Position numbers and translations under genes: made by a program. Of a DNA stretch of 64,000 nt, positions 40,008-48,901 are shown piece by piece. Below the pieces are notes generated by a model, which was not told the DNA's origin, searched no databases, and saw only the letters and a list, made by a program, of their open reading frames with translations. Source of the DNA: Siphlonurus alternatus (Eukaryota; Arthropoda; Insecta; Ephemeroptera; Siphlonuridae). How positions within the stretch are numbered: position 1 is the first letter of the stretch; every line of letters starts with the position of its first letter. The stretch spans positions 18,232,124 through 18,296,123 of the forward strand of contig OX463784.1 of the NCBI GenBank assembly GCA_949825025.1. The letters run 5' to 3'.

Positions 40008-43000
40008 CTCTCTTATATCCTTCAAAATGCAGGGACGTCATATTTAAAAGGTTATGTCATAGCGTCTTTTACCTCGATTCTTATAGGGTATTACTAAAGA
40101 ATTTAGAAATTATTAAATGCCCAAGTCAATCTCCTCTGTTCAACTATAATGCAATACAAAAAAATCATGCCTTAATGTTTTTGTGTACCTGTGAAAATCC
40201 TAGCAGCATGACGGTGTAGATGATGCCAAAGGTGAGCATGTCCCCGGCTATCATGGAGTAGATCATGGTGACGAAGGGGCCGGTCAGTCGAATGGCACCC
40301 GCGAAGAACATGAGGAGGAACCACGAGCCGGGCACCGCGAACACCAGAACTGCCTCTTCAGCCAGCTTGTTGCCGGCGATACGTAGAGGAATGCACGCCA
40401 GAATGAGCAGGTTTGATAGAAGGAAGATCAGCTTAGCAGGGTCGTGACGCTAAATAAATAATTACAACTTATTTTAATTTAAAAATAAATTTATTTAAAA
40501 AATATTATTTAATTTTTAAATTTTTTCGTTATATTTATAAAATGTTTTTAAACATAAATATCTTCAAACAGTAAATATTATAAAAATAAAGTTTTACATA
40601 GTAAAACATATCACAAATTTAGTTTAAAAAATAATAATAATTTTGTCAGATGATACTTCAATTGGTAAATCAAAATAACCACACTGTATGCTGCAGGTGG
40701 ACTTAGTAACCAGTAAGTCAGGGATCTCGTTGGAGAATGGGAAGTTTTTATGAATGGAAAAAATGTATTGTCAAAATGTTGAATAATGAGAGCATTTCTG
40801 AAATTACGGAAATGCATTTTAAATATATGGTACTAAAAATATTAATAATTAGTCAATTACAAATACAGAGTATTAAAACTATATTATTTAAATACTTTGC
40901 AGGATATTTATTACACAGTATAAATTATATATTTATTTCAATATACTTCTAGTTCATTTTTGTTCATTAGTATGCTCAAACTGAGACACGCTTGCAAATT
41001 TTAAATGGAATATTGAACGTGTTACATTTTTCTCGTAAAAGATATTGATTGCTTTACATTATAAATAAAGTCTTAGCTTTTAATATCGTATAATTACAAT
41101 GTAACGTTTTACTCACGAGTTGTTTGAGGAAGCTGAAGAGTCCTTGGTTTTTGATCTCGTGGCCTTGTTGGAACACGACGTACGATAGCACGCTCAAGCA
41201 AGTACCTAGCTCGAAGCCGTAGCGAGCGATGTCCCGTGGCTCCGTGCCTCCGATCAAAGGTGTGACGCGGTCTGCAGGTCTCAGGTAGATGGCCATGCTC
41301 ATGGTGAAGAGGTGAGCAGCCAGGATCAGGAGTCGTTTCAGGAACTGACGCTGTAATGGCGAGTATTAGTTGTGACGTCACAATATGATGAAAAGGTGTG
41401 TCAGGAGTCATTCCAGGAACTATAGGGCTCTATAAATAAAGTATTGGTTGTGATAATAATGCATACAGCTCTCGCATATCATAATTATATAATTAATAAT
41501 CATTATGATTCCGAATAAAAGACCATCTCCTTTTTTCAATTTTCTCATACGAATAAAATCAAAGCAGTTTTCCCCATGAATCGAGACAATTTGATGTTTA
41601 CCAATTTAATGTGTGGTTGAAGAGAGAAATATTTAATAATTATTTTTTTATACTAAAGAATGAAAAGTACTTATAAAAACTATTAATAAAAAAATAACAT
41701 ATTGGTAACAAAATGAATTAAATTACAAGAACTAATTTTTTTGTATTATTTTAAAATTAAAATAATTATATTTTATAACTAATTATTTTATAAAATTTTG
41801 TTAATGCTTATTTTATTTTTAGAAAACAAACTTTTAGAGTATAGTAAACGAGAGAGAAATGTCCAAGGCTTGACAGGAGCACTGCTGATTATTCTACATG
41901 TGAAATAGAACCAGAAACGGTCATGACGAGACCACGTTACCTGAGCAAAGGTCTTCCACTTCTCCTCTAGCAATCTCTGGATAATTCCTCCGTCCAGCAT
42001 GTCCAAGTGTTCCTCCTTGGTGCCGTTCAGGATGATGAACAGCGCGGAGTTCCAGTCTGCAATGTCGTCAGTGTCAAGAGGGTCGCATCAAGTACATGAG
42101 CGTGGCGCAGTGCATTGACACCAATTAAAAACCCTGTTTTATTATTTTCCTGATTTTTATTTGAATCAAAACTAATTATTAATAATTATGTACGAGAAAT
42201 AGAGAAGAAAAAGAAAATATTGGCAAAATAATAGGATAATGTATAAAACATTATAAATATTGATATTAATACGTTTAATATAGTATAGCTATTTATAATA
42301 TATTTATGACAATATTTAATGTTCGTACAAAATTTCCGTGTAAAAGCAAAAGAAAAAAATCAAATTTTAATTTTTTTTAAATAGATTCTCTCAAAATTTA
42401 TAACACATTTTCTTCCAAATTTTATTATTTAATTAATAACCTAGATTATTCATGCACTTTTCTACTTTTATTAACAAGGCACGATTAATTCTTAATTATT
42501 TTACATTTGCGACTATTCAAATCGAGGTGAGTATCCATCAGAAAAATTATATAGTCGCCATGTTCGTTTGCTAATTTTGACTCCTGCTACAACCACCGCG
42601 CATCGGCGCGCAACCCTTCTGCGCACGTTTTTTCGGCTCGAAGTCAAAACACTACTACCGCGAAATTCTTTAGATGCTCTTTAATTTAACTGACCCAAGG
42701 CAAATAGTAAAAATTTTATAGCAGCAAACGTAAAAGGTTAGTGCCAATACGTAATTTTAAATTTGCAAACATAACTTATTTAGAGGGTTAACAATAAGCG
42801 ATCGAAAAATTGCTCCGTATAGAATCTTACGTGCGCCCAATCTTTTTTTGTAAGTAAATGGGAGGACAAAGGATTGGTGATGTCATCATGGATACTGACC
42901 AATAAAACCATTATGAGTAGGAGCGCTGGCTATAATATTGAATGGATGTTTGATATTGCCAAAATTTGTTCCATTTTGAAAGATTGCTGTTCAATTTAAA

Positions 43001-46000
43001 GCTCACAATTTTGTACAACAATGCCCTTTTATTATACGTTTTTTTCCTTGACAGAACTCAGTTGTAGGGGATTGGTAACAATTTACAATTTAACTTACCG
43101 ACTCTTTGTCAAAAAGCGAGATGAATTTACCCCAGGGAGGGAGCAACGTAATTTTTACTTGAAACGGTCACCCATCCAAGTACTAACCACGCTCGACGTA
43201 GCCTGACGTCGGTAATCTAACGAGAACCGGTCAATGCACTGCGCCACGCTCGACCTCATACTAGAAATTTAATTTTGCTCCACGATACATATTTACACCC
43301 TATTTTAATAATTGAGTCTTACTTGTCTTGCCACTGGGCAGCAGGGTGTCAAGGGCGTTTAGAGGGTACGCAGAGCACGTGATGTTAGAGTAGCGCCAGA
43401 ACTCCCTGGCGCTGAGCTCGAGCATCTCTTGGAACAACTCTGCACGGCCCAACTGACACGCCAGGGTGAGTGGCGTCAGACCGGCGTTGTTGAGGATACC
43501 GTTACTGGCGGGGCGTCTGGGGTGGCGCAGAGCGTAGCCGAACATATCCAGCTTGTCACACACCACCTGACACAACACAACAGAAGACAATCTTACTTTT
43601 TTATTATTGGACCTTGAAATAGAGGCTTCAAGTCAGCTGATTTTGCGGTGTTCCCACTGTTCTATACAAAACTATTAAAAAAAATCGAAATTGAATTTTT
43701 GGCATTTATAAAAAATTTCTTTTAGAAAAAATAAGTTCTTGATTCATTATCAGAAAGTTTCTAAACGGAAAGGGGGAGGAGGGGTAGGAGAGGTTTTCAA
43801 TTCAATAGCTCTAATAGTTACTGGGAATTTTTTACCATGGTAACTTATGGAGAAAATTTTCCCCCCGGGGAACGCTTAAAGCCTCTATTAATACGTGTAC
43901 TGTTTTTCATATTTTCTGAACCCTCTAACACTTTTATTGGTTGCTACAAAAATGCTTTGAGTTATTTTATTATTATTATTTTTACGTAAATAAGTTTGAA
44001 GCTCAAGACAGGGTAATGGGTAGAGATAAGGGAGGGAAGGAATGGTGGTCGAGGGTTGTATTTGTTCCAGCATTCGTTAAGATGAGACTGAGGGAACCAT
44101 GGAAAACCTAAGTCAGGACGGACAACTCTACTTTTCATCAATGGAATGAAGTAATATTCAAAGCCTGGGGAACCACATGAGACACAAGTGCATAACTACA
44201 CTGGGAGGAAAGCGAAATGACAAATTGAATTCACCCCAGGGAGGGAGGAACGTACTTTTTTTTTATCGGTACTCATCCAAGTACTAATTACGCTCAACGT
44301 TGCTTGACTTCGGTGGTCTAACAAGAACCGGTCAATGTACTGCGTATTCATATCATACTTAAATAATTACGTTAAAAACCTATATACGCAAAATTTTAAA
44401 CTTCTAAATAGAACGGACAGAATTTAGGCTCTTAATTTTGGGTTAATATTTCTGTTAGGAACTTCAATTCATTTGAATTTATATAATTGAAATATAATCA
44501 TGTCATTCAGTATCCCCACTCCCCTCAAAACCATGCAAGCTCGACACGGGTATCTCAATGGTCCATTGAGAAAAAGTAATGTCCGTCCTGACTGAATTTT
44601 TCCACGGTTTCTTCAGTCTCACCTCAGTGAATGCTGGAACGCGTAACAGGTCGTGGCCACCATCCTTTCCCTCCCTTATCCTTCCCCATTACCCCGCCTT
44701 GCCAAGCTCATTGGGGTGTATATAATCATAGAGGTGTATCCTTATGTAAAAAAAATACTTACCACCATATGGAGGATCATGCAGCCGAAGGTATCTTTTT
44801 CGTCAGGGTTGGCTCCCGAGTCAATCAGCAGGTTGTAGGCGCTCTCATTGTTGCAGCACGCCGCCCAGGACAGAGGGAACTCCCCCAAGTAAGCGAGACC
44901 CTCGTACTCCGTGCGCTTGGCCGGTCGAGGGCGCTGCTGGTCCCGCGGCAGGAAGAAGCTGCCTGTACGAGTCGCATGAAATCATTATCAAATAACATTA
45001 ACTAAGTATCTCAGGATTAAAATATTTTTAATTTAATCGGTACATCGCTTTGATAATGATAATTTCAAACTCACATCATTCAGTATGTTTTAAATGAAAA
45101 TTTATTATTAAATAATTCCATTGTTAAGGATGAATCTCAGTAGATTCCATGATATCTCGCAATCGTACCGCCTGGAATGCAACAAGACTTGCAGGGAACT
45201 TAGAACTCACCATCAATAGGTGGCATACAAATTTTGAAGCGAATCTGTCTTATCAGTTTTGTGAAAACTGATGTAGAAGTTTAGCATTGACCTTATGGAC
45301 GAAAACCGGAAATGGAGCTGTTGTAAGAAAACAGCAAGACTGAATATGCTAAAACCATAAGCGATTATTAAGTTTCAGAAAATTCTCGATTTTTTAAAAT
45401 TTATTTCATTCGATTCGTTTGCAGCGAAATATTCTTTGACTCCTGCAGTAACTGAGATTAATCGTTAAGAAATATAATAATTTGCTAATCGTCATAAATG
45501 ATTATTATGAATTCTAGAAATTTTATATTTTTTCTTGTGAGACTTGAAACCTTCAGTCAAGATTCATTCATTATTGAAGATCAATTGGAATTCTTCTATG
45601 ATCATTTGCTTTAAATAATATATAAAAAATTATAAATTGTTGAGGTAATAAGTTATTATAATAAGCTTGATCTTATATAAATGTATGCATTGAAATTTTA
45701 AAGAATATATAATTAAATATATAAATTATTTTTTTAAAAAATATATTAAATAAATTTTAAATTTTCAAACATTTCAATTTTTCATGAATTATAATTATTA
45801 TAGTTCATTGTGTTATATTATTTTGTTAATTGGTTATATATTTTCAAATTCTTTGGAAAAAACAATTTAAAAAATAAGAGTTATTAATAATACTGTTGGA
45901 ATGTATAATATAATAGCCTTATTATATATAATGTTTTAATATTAGCTAATATCGAAAATTCAAAAACGATTTTTGGCTTAAGAAACAAAACTCCCTATTT

Positions 46001-48901
46001 ACAAAAATATCAATGGTATATAGAATGTTAAAATTATTGAAAGCTACATTTTTATTTTGACATTATGATGGTCAATATCTCTTCTTAAGGGGTGTTTTTA
46101 AGATGCAAAAAATTACACCAATGAATTCAGCGTGTCTTCAAATGTTTCATTAAAAAAATTTTTATTTGCAAACATAATTTATATAACTACTCTGTAATAT
46201 ATTATAATAGTTCATAGTCATCAGACAAGGTACTGGTATTGTACTGACCTATGGCTCGCTGCATGACGTTCGCCCCAGACTCCACGAGATCCTGGACCAG
46301 CTCACTGTTGTTGTATGCGATAGCCAGGTGAAGGGCGCTCGCACCTGTAATGTGTGTCCGTGTGTGGATTTATAACTAATTACAGAGTCAACGTTGATAT
46401 TATTAATGACCGCAAGAACTATTTTCAAACAGTTTCATTGAAAAGCATATAATTATGCTATTTATCCAGCATAACTTAAATTATAAAATCAGAAATCTTA
46501 ATAACATATTAAAATAAAAAAATGATATGGTCAATATTCAATGTCTCTTAATTAATTAAGGAAATTAAAAGCCTTGAAATTTTCAAATTGTTAATTAATC
46601 GTTCTATTAGTAAATTGAAAACGAGACATGCATTTTTAATTATAAATGGAAAACCTGCATGCATTAAATTTTGTGCGATATACATAATTGAGTAAAAAAA
46701 AAAAAAATGCAGTCAAATGACCAACATTTGCCGATGGTGTTCCGTCAAAAACGACTATCTCATTTTATCGCGACCTCTCAAAAACGACTAACTCGTTTTA
46801 TCGCGAGCCGAGATGGTCGCTTTTGCACAATGGGTTTTCAGGTATACATTTTTTTATACCTGGAAACCCATAGTGCAAAACCGACCATCTCGGCTCGCGA
46901 TAAAACGAGTTAAGGCGGATTCAGATGGCGACAACGGCGATGCGACGCGATTTTGACGTAAAAACTGCGAAATCCTATGCGGCGGCGAATTCACAAGGAA
47001 TCGCGTTAATTACGATGCTCATTTTCTTTTAATCGCCAAATATGGCCGCTAATGTATATATATATTATAGCAAGTGCGCATTATTCGCGTCGCGTCGCAT
47101 TGTAAAAATCGCCATGTGAATCCACCTTTAGTCGTTTTTGTGGGGACGCGATAAAATGAACACCATCGTAAAATTTATTTAATCTATTAATTAAAATAGT
47201 TCTGCTAAGCGACGTGACGTCATAGTCATGTACAACTGTGTTCCCTATAATTTATGCATACTATTAATATTTACATGATTATGAAGTCATAGCGTTTTGC
47301 CAAGTGTATGTTTAAAAAAGAAATTAAGAAAAAAAATCATAATTCGAGGCTCCACATCCGTGATGTTTGCAACAAATCAATTTCATTCAGGTTATCCATT
47401 AAATCAACGTTTCATACCTAGGTACTCCTCCCCCTCCACCACGTCCAGGGCCAGTCTTGGGAAACACTTGAGCAACGTGCGTGCCAGCCGCGTGTGCAGC
47501 CTCGTGTCGCAGATGATTAGCACGTGCAACAGCGCCTCTCCCAACGAGCCGCGGTACTGCATCTGCCAGCAGGCCTCGTGGTCGCTCCATTTAGCCAGAG
47601 GGTCGTGGGGACTCAGCGAGGCTTCGATGGGAAGTACCACCTGTAACGTGCCACCCAGTTATATGTACTGTTGATGATATCTTTGCCACCCAGTCACGTG
47701 GTCTCTGTACTTCACCAACGAGTCATATGGACTAAGGAAAATTTCAATCAGTAAAGCATACTTTTGAGATTCTCCTTGCCACTCAGTCACGTGGTATGAA
47801 ACTAAGTTAGCACTTTTAAAAATATAAAAATACTTGAAGACGTAAAGAGAGAGAGAGGTACCTGCTCCTGGTTGCGGTACTTCCACCTCAGGTACTCTGA
47901 CCGGTTGATCATCTGACCTCGACCCTCGTTGTACAAGAACACGCTGAACTGCTCGCGGATCAATTTCTCCACCTCGGCCTGACCTCCTGCGTGGTACGCG
48001 TCAACCAGCTCGCCCCCTGGAAGTCAATTATATATGTTTAATATTCATAAATAGGAAATAGTTACAAGGGTGGCCAATGTTAAAAAAAAAATGGAATGAG
48101 GGAAATGCCTTTATTGTCCATATGAAATCCAAAATTTCGGGAGGGGGAGGGCCGCCCCCCCAGCCCCCACCCCTGAATCCGCGCCTGAAATGTCGTATGT
48201 CCTGTGATACAGTATTACAAATCTTAGTTTACGTGTGGATTCAACTGCGCGCGGCGGACATCTTGAAAATAAATATTAAGGATCTTATGGATGCCACCAT
48301 TCAGTCTAGACGTCTGGAGCTGGCGCCATAGTGTCTACAGGTATTCTAAGATCTGTTAGACTGTAACTAAATATTATAAAAGCGTATAACCACTTTCAAT
48401 TAAAAGAAAAATAAATAAATAAAATCTCCCCTTGGTCAAGATTATTTTCTGTGAAATTTAATATTAATTATTTATACAATGCGGCTCTGATTTGTATTAA
48501 TTTATCATCACTAACAATTGAATTTAGAAAATATTAGGTCAGTTCGTAAACCTGTTCAAATACAGTCGTCGCCTCGGAAAAATTCCCTTTGGCCTTGTTA
48601 ATCACCATGCTCCAAAGAATAACACATACACATCAGGGCATGGTGATTAACAATAAGGCTGCAAGTGGGAAATTTTCCAAGGAAAGTGTACATAAGGGAA
48701 TCATGTTTAGAAAATTTATACATCGAGTTTATAGACGTATTAAACATCCTGTCCATCCCTCAGTGTGTCACCTTTCTTGTAGTCGGCCAGCTTGTACAGC
48801 AGGCAGGCGTCGTCGTTGGACGCCTGTGAGATGACGCGGTCGAGCGCCGACCCCGGCACCTCCTGCATCGTGCTGCGGGCCCCGCAACACACGCCGCCCA
48901 T
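28014..48901 (-). CDS. iav: TRPV cation channel Inactive (OSM-9 type), complete
   Basis: Ca2+-permeable TRPV channel; in insects Inactive works with Nanchung in the cilia of chordotonal (hearing, stretch) neurons. Sixteen coding exons on the minus strand join in frame from ATG 48901 to TAG 28014: 48901-48772, 48016-47862, 47640-47418, 46344-46249, 44962-44763, 43566-43323, 42056-41941, 41350-41117, 40449-40189, 38993-38886, 34141-33980, 33924-33733, 33175-32914, 31492-31172, 29900-29727, 28264-28014. The product is 1042 residues: MGGVCCGAR start (a possible N-myristoylation site), ankyrin repeats to about residue 340, six membrane helices about 388-625, TRP helix, and a tail of about 335 residues. 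The length and long tail favour Inactive over Nanchung, which is about 830 residues in Drosophila. A chitin-binding gene lies in intron 10 on the other strand. Confidence 0.92.
28360..28530 (-). mobile_element. 5S-headed SINE family, headless fragment
   Basis: On the minus strand this reads GTCCGTCCTGACTGAGGTTT, then CTCACCTCAACGAATGCTGG and the tail GGGGTGTATA-like sequence, as in the body and tail of the SINE at 43960-44345. The head is absent. It lies in iav intron 15. Confidence 0.78.
29311..29462. repeat. foldback in iav intron 15
   Basis: ATCGTCGCCTCAGAATGCAA is mirrored by TTGCATTCTGAGGCGACGAT, and AAGTACAAAAAAATTTGATG by its complement. The arms are about 55 bp with a spacer of about 40. 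Confidence 0.85.
31563..31745. repeat. compound foldback with GTTAGGATATT units
   Basis: The outer arms are GAAAATATCC at the left and GGATATTTTC at the right; the inner arms are TCCTAACTCCGATCATAAGC and GCTTAATAACGGAGTTAGGA. The unit AGTTAGGATATT also recurs directly. It appears as palindrome within palindrome. Confidence 0.7.
31807..32291. mobile_element. hAT-like non-autonomous element, 485 bp
   Basis: The terminal inverted repeat TAGAGCGCGGAAAAAAGTCA is perfect at both ends, and the element is flanked by an exact 8-bp direct repeat CTAATCAT (31799-31806 and 32292-32299). An 8-bp duplication of the form nTnnnnAn and termini starting TAGAG are typical of the hAT superfamily. The interior is rich in AAAAAGTC-type repeats and has no open frame. 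It is in iav intron 13. The perfect ends and duplication suggest a recent insertion. Confidence 0.92.
34345..34447. repeat. poly-T tract and adjacent hairpin
   Basis: A T run of about 35 bases (34347-34380) is followed by a hairpin whose arms are AGCATGACTCTCAAAATGGA and its near-complement ending at 34447. It lies about 240 bases upstream of the chitin-binding gene start. Confidence 0.75.
34692..36576 (+). CDS. secreted triple chitin-binding (peritrophin-A/CBM14) protein, nested in iav intron
   Basis: Two exons: 34692-34710 (ATG to a consensus GTAAGT donor) and 35741-36576 (after a TTCCAG acceptor), stop TAA at 36574. The joined 284-residue product starts [20 protein letters not shown], a typical secretion signal; the second exon alone gives a shorter start at 35749, but the 19-base first exon extends the hydrophobic segment in frame. 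Three six-Cys type-2 chitin-binding domains follow: about residues 35-90, 103-160 and 219-280. Domains 2 and 3 resemble each other closely (KPYP, HFSP, CMTP, LANCP) and are separated by a Thr-rich, mucin-like linker. Such proteins bind chitin in cuticle or peritrophic matrix. The gene lies antisense in iav intron 10, and its own intron (34711-35740) contains a TTAA-flanked foldback. Base composition is more AT-rich than spg and iav exons. Confidence 0.87.
34929..35340. mobile_element. 412-bp TTAA-flanked foldback with arms of about 190 bp
   Basis: The ends GGGCATTGGGTGTA...CACCCAATGCCC are bordered by TTAA at 34925-34928 and 35341-35344. The arms of about 190 bp are nearly identical inverted copies. 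It sits inside the intron of the chitin-binding gene, which itself lies in an iav intron, so the pre-mRNA of either gene could form a long hairpin here. Confidence 0.9.
36621..36742. mobile_element. small foldback, TTAATCACCATGC family, copy 1
   Basis: GCAGCCTTGTTAATCA at the left pairs with TGATTAACAAAGCTGC at the right. The outer parts GTACAGTCAACACC and GCGAGAAGTGTAAC match the ends of copies at 48561-48691 and 53261-53374. It lies just after the chitin-binding gene stop. Confidence 0.75.
39317..39729. mobile_element. 413-bp TTAA-flanked foldback
   Basis: It starts GGTAGAGATAACGCCGAACA and ends with the complement, bordered by TTAA at 39313-39316 and 39730-39733. Each end also holds the local palindrome GTCGAACAGCTGTTCGAC or a variant. 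The end matches the element at 27547 but the interior does not, so the two share termini only. It is in iav intron 9. Confidence 0.85.
39860..40005. repeat. (TA)n microsatellite, about 145 bp
   Basis: An almost pure TA repeat, interrupted near the middle by TATGTATGTATA and a mirrored TACATA. It is self-complementary and can form a cruciform. It lies in iav intron 9, directly after the foldback ending at 39729. Confidence 0.95.
42080..42122 (+). repeat. fragment matching the 5' end of the 5S-headed SINE
   Basis: GAGCGTGGCGCAGTGCATTG in the plus sense equals the 5' end of the SINE seen on the minus strand at 43240-43265. It lies about 25 bases upstream of the iav exon 7 acceptor, so a repeat fragment has come very close to the splice site. 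The upstream ATCAAGTACA is shared with a segment near 50045. Confidence 0.5.
43105..43265 (-). mobile_element. 5S rRNA-headed SINE, copy truncated after the head
   Basis: On the minus strand from 43265 the sequence reads TGGCGCAGTGCATTGACC, then CCGGTTCTCGTTAGATTACC, then GGTTAGTACTTGGATGGGTG. The last two match the internal control region of insect 5S rRNA, the RNA polymerase III promoter. The 5S-like part is followed by a GGGGTAAATTCATC body segment shared with the copy at 43960-44345. It lies in iav intron 6. Confidence 0.82.
43960..44345 (-). mobile_element. 5S rRNA-headed SINE, near full-length
   Basis: On the minus strand from 44345: a 5S-like head (CCGGTTCTTGTTAGACCACC, then ATTAGTACTTGGATGAGTAC), a body (GGGGTGAATTCAATTTGTCA onward), a second conserved block (GTCCGTCCTGACTTAGG, CTCATCTTAACGAATGCTGG, CCATTACCCTGTC), and an (AAT)n tail at 43960-43985. 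The head-body-tail order and length of about 390 bp are those of a 5S-derived SINE. Fragments of the same tail lie at 4675, 28360, 44575 and 53735. Confidence 0.85.
44575..44760 (+). mobile_element. 5S-headed SINE tail fragment abutting iav exon 5 donor
   Basis: This begins GTCCGTCCTGACTGAATTTT and runs through CTCACCTCAGTGAATGCTGG, CCATTACCCCGCCTTG and GGGGTGTATA to an A-rich tail that stops at the splice donor of iav exon 5 (exon edge 44763). It is in the opposite orientation to the gene. Whatever lay beyond the donor has been replaced by the SINE tail without losing the GTAAGT. Confidence 0.8.
45128..45464 (-). mobile_element. 337-bp MITE flanked by TTAA, copy 2
   Basis: It is the inverted, full-length relative of 12776-13103: shared phrases include CTTATCAGTTTTGTGAAAAC and GAATCTCAGTAG, and both copies are bordered by TTAA (45124-45127 and 45465-45468). 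It lies in iav intron 4. Two independent insertions with intact borders support recent mobility of the family. Confidence 0.85.
46732..47168. mobile_element. foldback MITE interrupted by another element
   Basis: The outer element is the family seen at 14724-14968 (GTCAAAAACGACTATCTCAT ... CGATAAAACGAG). Its right arm is split at 46912 by the insert at 46913-47127, and the distal end of that arm has lost about 18 bases. The ends read CGATGGTGTTC and GAACACCATCG. It lies in iav intron 3. Confidence 0.88.
46913..47127. mobile_element. 215-bp TTA-duplicating MITE nested in a foldback
   Basis: The ends AGGCGGATTCAGATGGCGAC and GTCGCCATGTGAATCCACCT are imperfect inverted repeats, flanked by TTA at 46910-46912 and 47128-47130. 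The uninterrupted host copy (14724-14968) has one TTA at this point, which confirms a 3-bp duplication. A relative lies at 55471-55687. TTA duplications point to PIF/Harbinger-type transposition. Confidence 0.92.
48130..48195 (-). mobile_element. probable terminus of a decayed DNA transposon
   Basis: On the minus strand this reads CAGGCGCGGATTCAGGGGTG followed by a G-rich run, GGCGGCCC and CCCGAAATTTTGG. This style (CAGG...GGATYCAGGGG, then a G-rich run) is common at ends of animal hAT-like elements. I could not find the other end, so it is a fragment or the boundary is lost. It lies in iav intron 1. Confidence 0.45.
48561..48691. mobile_element. small foldback, TTAATCACCATGC family, copy 2
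   Basis: GGCCTTGTTAATCACCATGC and GCATGGTGATTAACAATAAG are the inner arms; TCGGAAAAATTCCC and GGGAAATTTTCC the outer ones. It lies 80 bases downstream of the iav exon 1 donor. Confidence 0.82.

Larger units (their letters stand above)
33733..41350 (-). other. iav: iav exons 8-12: transmembrane helices, pore and TRP helix
   Basis: Exon 8 (41350-41117) carries the first two helices ([35 protein letters not shown]). Exon 9 (40449-40189) carries the third to fifth ([58 protein letters not shown]). Exon 10 (38993-38886) is the pore loop, with the filter-like TLGDY where TRPV channels have a G-x-G-D type sequence. Exon 11 (34141-33980) holds the last helix ([20 protein letters not shown]). Exon 12 starts with [11 protein letters not shown], the TRP-box region, and ends in a basic stretch [13 protein letters not shown]. 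The 4.7-kb intron between exons 10 and 11 contains the nested chitin-binding gene. Confidence 0.9.
43323..48016 (-). other. iav: iav exons 2-6: cytoplasmic ankyrin-repeat domain
   Basis: Exons 2-6 encode residues 44-349. Ankyrin-type units are visible as [20 protein letters not shown], then [20 protein letters not shown] with SGANPDEKD, then [20 protein letters not shown]; a less canonical unit is [20 protein letters not shown]. In TRPV channels these repeats form the cytoplasmic N-terminal domain used for assembly and gating. Introns here are rich in inserts: the 5S-headed SINE copies (43105-43265, 43960-44345, 44575-44760), a TTAA-flanked element (45128-45464), and a nested pair of foldbacks (46732-47168). 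Confidence 0.9.

Noticed and set aside
39775..40219. Open frames of alternating Ile and Tyr
   Set aside because: They are readings of the (TA)n microsatellite on either strand.
43130..43260. 5S rRNA gene on the minus strand
   Set aside because: Only the internal control region is 5S-like; the outer stem is missing and a dispersed-repeat body follows.
46707..46913. Open frames in the GTCAAAAACGAC foldback (also at 14785-15141)
   Set aside because: They follow palindromic repeat sequence, occur on both strands and show no protein similarity or splice context.
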